Source: Anaerolineae bacterium (GTDB lineage Bacteria; Chloroflexota; Anaerolineae; JAADDB01). Taken from it: 8,769 nucleotides of DNA. The stretch lies in assembly GCA_015486895.1 (NCBI GenBank), contig WFQT01000165.1:1-8769 (forward strand), given 5' to 3'. Positions 6,475 through 8,769 of this stretch are shown here, piece after piece. The notes below the pieces were generated by a model. That model had not been told where the DNA came from, searched no databases, and saw only the letters and a list, made by a program, of their open reading frames with translations. The position numbers were made by a program, and so were the translations under genes. Every line of letters starts with the position of its first letter. Position 1 is the stretch's first letter.

Positions 6475-7152
6475 ATGAATAGGAAACTGTTGATCGCGCC
6501 TTCCATCTTGTCGGCCGACTTTGCCAACTTGAGCCAATCGCTGCACGACGCGGAAGCGGCAGGTGCCGACTGGATTCACATTGATGTCATGGATGGCCAT
6601 TTCGTTCCTAACTTGACTATTGGCCCGCCGGTGGTGCAGATGCTGCGCCCTCACACATCATTGCCTTTAGATGTACACTTGATGGTCGAGCGGCCAGAAC
6701 AAATTATTCCGGCTTTCGTCGCCGCCGGCGCCAATATCCTGACGGTGCACTGGGAAGCATGCCCTCATTTGCATCGCGTGGTGCAGCAAGTCCGGCAAGC
6801 GGGCGCCTCCCCCGGTGTCGTTGTCAACCCGGCCACGCCGGTCACCCTGCTGACGGACATTTTGCCTTTTGTAGACGTTGTGTTGGTAATGAGCGTCAAC
6901 CCCGGCTTTGGTGGCCAGAAGTTTATCCCCCAGGTTGCTGAGAAGGTGAAAACGCTGGTGGCCATGCGGCAAGAGCGGAAGTTGGGGTTCCTTATCGAGG
7001 TGGACGGTGGGATCGGCCCGGCTAATGCCCGGGCGTTAGTGATGGCCGGTGCCAATGTGTTGGTAGCAGGCACAGCGCTCTTTCGGGCTACTGTGGGCAT
7101 CCGCCAGGCACTGCCGGGGCTGCGGGCCATCGCCGAGGGGAGCAAAACTTGA
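6475..7152 (+). CDS. rpe: Ribulose-phosphate 3-epimerase
   Basis: Cytoplasmic TIM-barrel enzyme of 225 residues interconverting ribulose 5-phosphate and xylulose 5-phosphate in the pentose phosphate or Calvin pathway. Motifs in order are APSILSADF (8-16), HIDVMDGHFVPN (35-46) with metal ligand His35 and catalytic Asp37, HLM (68-70), the mobile flap VMSVNPGFGGQKFI (138-151), and VDGGI (176-180) with catalytic Asp177. The C-terminal phosphate-binding segment is GANVLVAGTALF (192-203). The frame also allows a TTG start at 6469 overlapping the rlmN stop, but AAGGAAG at 6461-6467 is 7 nt from the ATG at 6475 and only 1 nt from the TTG, so the ATG is preferred. The 2-nt gap to rlmN implies translational coupling. 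Length and residues are standard. Confidence 0.97.
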   Translation: MNRKLLIAPSILSADFANLSQSLHDAEAAGADWIHIDVMDGHFVPNLTIGPPVVQMLRPHTSLPLDVHLMVERPEQIIPAFVAAGANILTVHWEACPHLHRVVQQVRQAGASPGVVVNPATPVTLLTDILPFVDVVLVMSVNPGFGGQKFIPQVAEKVKTLVAMRQERKLGFLIEVDGGIGPANARALVMAGANVLVAGTALFRATVGIRQALPGLRAIAEGSKT

Positions 7153-7159
7153 GGACTAC

Positions 7160-7198
7160 AAGGCGTCATGCGCAATATTGCTTTTTGCGAGTAGCCTT
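7160..7198 (+). other. Two-tier stem-loop between rpe and the glycosidase gene
   Basis: The outer stem pairs AAGGC (7160-7164) with GCCTT (7194-7198), and the inner stem pairs CGCAA (7171-7175) with TTGCG (7185-7189). The overlapping palindrome GCAATATTGC (7172-7181) is followed by five T (7182-7186). That is a weak terminator-like arrangement, but the palindrome leaves little loop. It could slow or partly end transcription after rpe, or be a leader structure of the glycosidase mRNA. The glycosidase ribosome binding site AAGGAG (7216-7221) lies outside it. Confidence 0.3.
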
Positions 7199-7229
7199 AG
7201 TGGTAACATAGGAACAAGGAGTTTACAGA

Positions 7230-8747
7230 ATGAAGACAGAAATGTTGCAAACGTTTTCTGATCAAGTTACGGCAACACACCATTATGTCCAGGAAACATG
7301 GCCAGAGCTGACCTGGCGTGATGATCCTAAAGACCCAGACCGCTATCCCATGCCGCAACCTTACGTCGTCCCCAACACAGAACAATTTCCTTATCTTTTC
7401 TATTGGGATAGCTATTTTACTTTAGTCGGCTTAGCCTGCGACGGCTATGGGAACTTGGCTCGGGACATTGTCGATAATTTCCTTTACCAAATTGAGCGAT
7501 TGAAAACGACGATGAATTTCACTCGTAAAGGGGCCCCAAAGCGCAGCCAACCTCCTTACTTGGGCAGTATGATCGAGGATATCTTCAAACTGCGAGGGAA
7601 CCGGCACTGGTTCTATCACGCTTACCAGATGCTGCGCAAAGAATACCGGGAAGTGTGGATGACAAGCCATAAAGATGAGAGGACAGGCCTGAGCCGCTAT
7701 GTGGACATAGAAGCGCCAGATGACTCCCGGCGTAGTGTTTACGAATCAGGGTGGGACTTTAGCTCTCGTTGGGGTAGCCGGCCACAACGACTGGCGCCGA
7801 TAGACTTGAACAGTAACCTGTACAAGTACGAAATGGACCTTGCCCGCTTCGCTTGGTTGATGGAACTTAAACACGAGGGCAACCAATGGGCTAAAGATGC
7901 CCAACAACGAGCTGAGTGGATGCAAGAGCTCTTTTTCGACGCTCAGGAAGGGCTCTTTGGAGATTATGACTTGGAAGAAAAATGTCTCACTCGGCGCTGG
8001 AGCCTGGCGACATTCTCGCCGCTCTTCACTGGCCTGGCGACTGATGAGCAAGCGGCACAAGTTGTAGCGAACCTCTCGCGATTCGAGACTGACTATGGCC
8101 TTCTGACAACGCCGCGCCGCTATGGGGATGATTGGGGGCAATGGGACACACCCAATGGCTGGGCACCGCTCCATTGGATCGCTATTAATGGCATGCGCCG
8201 TTACGGCTACTTTGAGGAAGCGGCCAGGGTAGCTCGGAAATGGCTGACTCTCAACGCCGCCGAGCAAGCTCGCACCGGTAAAATGTGGGAGAAGTACAAT
8301 GTGGTCGCCGGCAACGCCGAGGCGATTAGCCCTGACTACCCGCAGCAGCACGGCTTTGGCTGGACAAACGGCGTCTTCTCCGGTTTGCTGGGCAGAATAG
8401 TTGGCGGCTTGGACTACGATCTGGAAGGTAAACAAATCGTCATCGAACCGCTGCTTAGCCGAACGTTTGGTGGTACGCCTTTCCATGCCATCTACAGGAA
8501 CTACTTGGCTGCAGAAATAGAATTGCAGTGGGAAATGATGCCGGAAGGCCGTGGAATCAGCATACAACTCCGGGCGGAGCCGACAGTGCAGAAGCTACAA
8601 ATCCGCCTGCGCAGCCAGGGAGAGGAGCTATCACAAGCAATTTTGGACGGCCAGCCTGTGGAAATGGACTGGGAAGAGCAACCCTATGGACGCTGGACGT
8701 TGACCCTCCATAATACCAGGGGCTTTGATCTGCGCGTGCGGTGGTAG
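7230..8747 (+). CDS. Trehalase-like glycoside hydrolase (GH37-related, alpha/alpha-barrel)
   Basis: 505 residues with no signal peptide, so probably cytoplasmic. The catalytic (alpha/alpha)6 barrel aligns with E. coli TreA: FYWDSYF (57-63), Asn96 and Arg105-Ser-Gln in KRSQPP, ESGWDFSSRW (172-181) with general acid Asp176 (TreA Asp312), APIDLNS (189-195), QWDTPNGWAP (304-313, the complete second trehalase signature), WEKYNV (353-358) with base Glu354 (TreA Glu496), and HGFGWTNGV (374-382). Differences from TreA are marked. The PGGRF motif is missing, with Gln52 in place of Arg152. No PRPESY segment (Arg277/Glu279) is found. The glycine-rich lid is replaced, with Asp369 at TreA Glu511. After residue 390 a 115-residue extension follows, probably a beta-rich domain. 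It is likely a retained glycosidase on trehalose or a related disaccharide or solute such as a glucosyl- or mannosyl-glycerate; substrate is unsure. AAGGAG lies 8 nt before the ATG. Confidence 0.85.
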   Translation: MKTEMLQTFSDQVTATHHYVQETWPELTWRDDPKDPDRYPMPQPYVVPNTEQFPYLFYWDSYFTLVGLACDGYGNLARDIVDNFLYQIERLKTTMNFTRKGAPKRSQPPYLGSMIEDIFKLRGNRHWFYHAYQMLRKEYREVWMTSHKDERTGLSRYVDIEAPDDSRRSVYESGWDFSSRWGSRPQRLAPIDLNSNLYKYEMDLARFAWLMELKHEGNQWAKDAQQRAEWMQELFFDAQEGLFGDYDLEEKCLTRRWSLATFSPLFTGLATDEQAAQVVANLSRFETDYGLLTTPRRYGDDWGQWDTPNGWAPLHWIAINGMRRYGYFEEAARVARKWLTLNAAEQARTGKMWEKYNVVAGNAEAISPDYPQQHGFGWTNGVFSGLLGRIVGGLDYDLEGKQIVIEPLLSRTFGGTPFHAIYRNYLAAEIELQWEMMPEGRGISIQLRAEPTVQKLQIRLRSQGEELSQAILDGQPVEMDWEEQPYGRWTLTLHNTRGFDLRVRW

Positions 8748-8758
8748 GGGGTGGAGTC

Positions 8759-8769
8759 ATGAGCGATAA
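8759..8769 (+). CDS. Start of a further plus-strand gene, cut by the window end
   Basis: An ATG at 8759 begins 11 nt after the glycosidase stop and encodes Met-Ser-Asp before the sequence ends. A purine-rich GGGGGTGGAG (8747-8756) precedes it; GGAG is only 2 nt from the ATG, while the upstream GGGGG is better spaced. The context GGTGGAGTCATGAG resembles the rlmN start. Product unknown; the position suggests co-transcription with the glycosidase. Confidence 0.45.

Noticed and set aside
7746..8567. 273-codon open frame on the minus strand
   Set aside because: It lies wholly inside the glycosidase gene, which has clear family motifs. Its translation is low-complexity-like with no recognisable domain and it has no ribosome binding site of note.

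Overview
This window looks like an ordinary chromosomal stretch of a free-living bacterium of moderate GC content. It carries five complete plus-strand genes, one complete minus-strand gene, two partial genes cut by the window ends, and two unusually busy intergenic regions. Gene content and protein style (CBS/RCK_C-fused ClC channel, GalE-like epimerase next to a GT4 glycosyltransferase, RlmN followed directly by Rpe, trehalase-like glycosidase) together with palindromic 'ATCTGCG / CACAGATT' intergenic repeats suggest a Chloroflexota-like or similar environmental lineage. That placement is an inference; no rRNA or other phylogenetic marker is present.

Left part (1-2671, minus strand). A gene begins at 54 and runs off the left edge; it has a strong ribosome binding site and a perfect TATAAT box upstream. 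The 541-base gap to the next gene holds a roughly 290-bp repeat element (copy A) with a second palindrome nested in it. Then comes a 691-residue ClC-type chloride channel/transporter with two CBS domains and a C-terminal TrkA_C (RCK_C) domain.

Divergent intergenic region (2672-3104). It holds a second, shorter copy of the same repeat (copy B, 2721-2862) in the same orientation. It also holds a likely extended -10 promoter for the ClC gene reading left, which would place copy B inside the ClC mRNA leader, and a good -35/-10 pair reading right into the epimerase gene. The epimerase leader can form either of two overlapping hairpins just ahead of its ribosome binding site.

Right part (3105-8769, plus strand). 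Five genes are closely packed and probably co-transcribed at least in part: NAD-dependent UDP-sugar epimerase, GT4 glycosyltransferase, rlmN (23S rRNA/tRNA A2 methyltransferase), rpe (ribulose-5-phosphate 3-epimerase, 2 nt after rlmN), and a trehalase-like (GH37-related) glycosidase. An eighth gene starts at 8759. The first two suggest glycan synthesis, rlmN and rpe are housekeeping, and the glycosidase probably acts on a cytoplasmic disaccharide or solute.

No CRISPR array, phage, insertion sequence with a transposase, or defence system is visible. The points most worth a second look are the glycosidase, which keeps the trehalase catalytic residues but lacks several substrate-binding ones, and the pair of repeat elements flanking the ClC gene.
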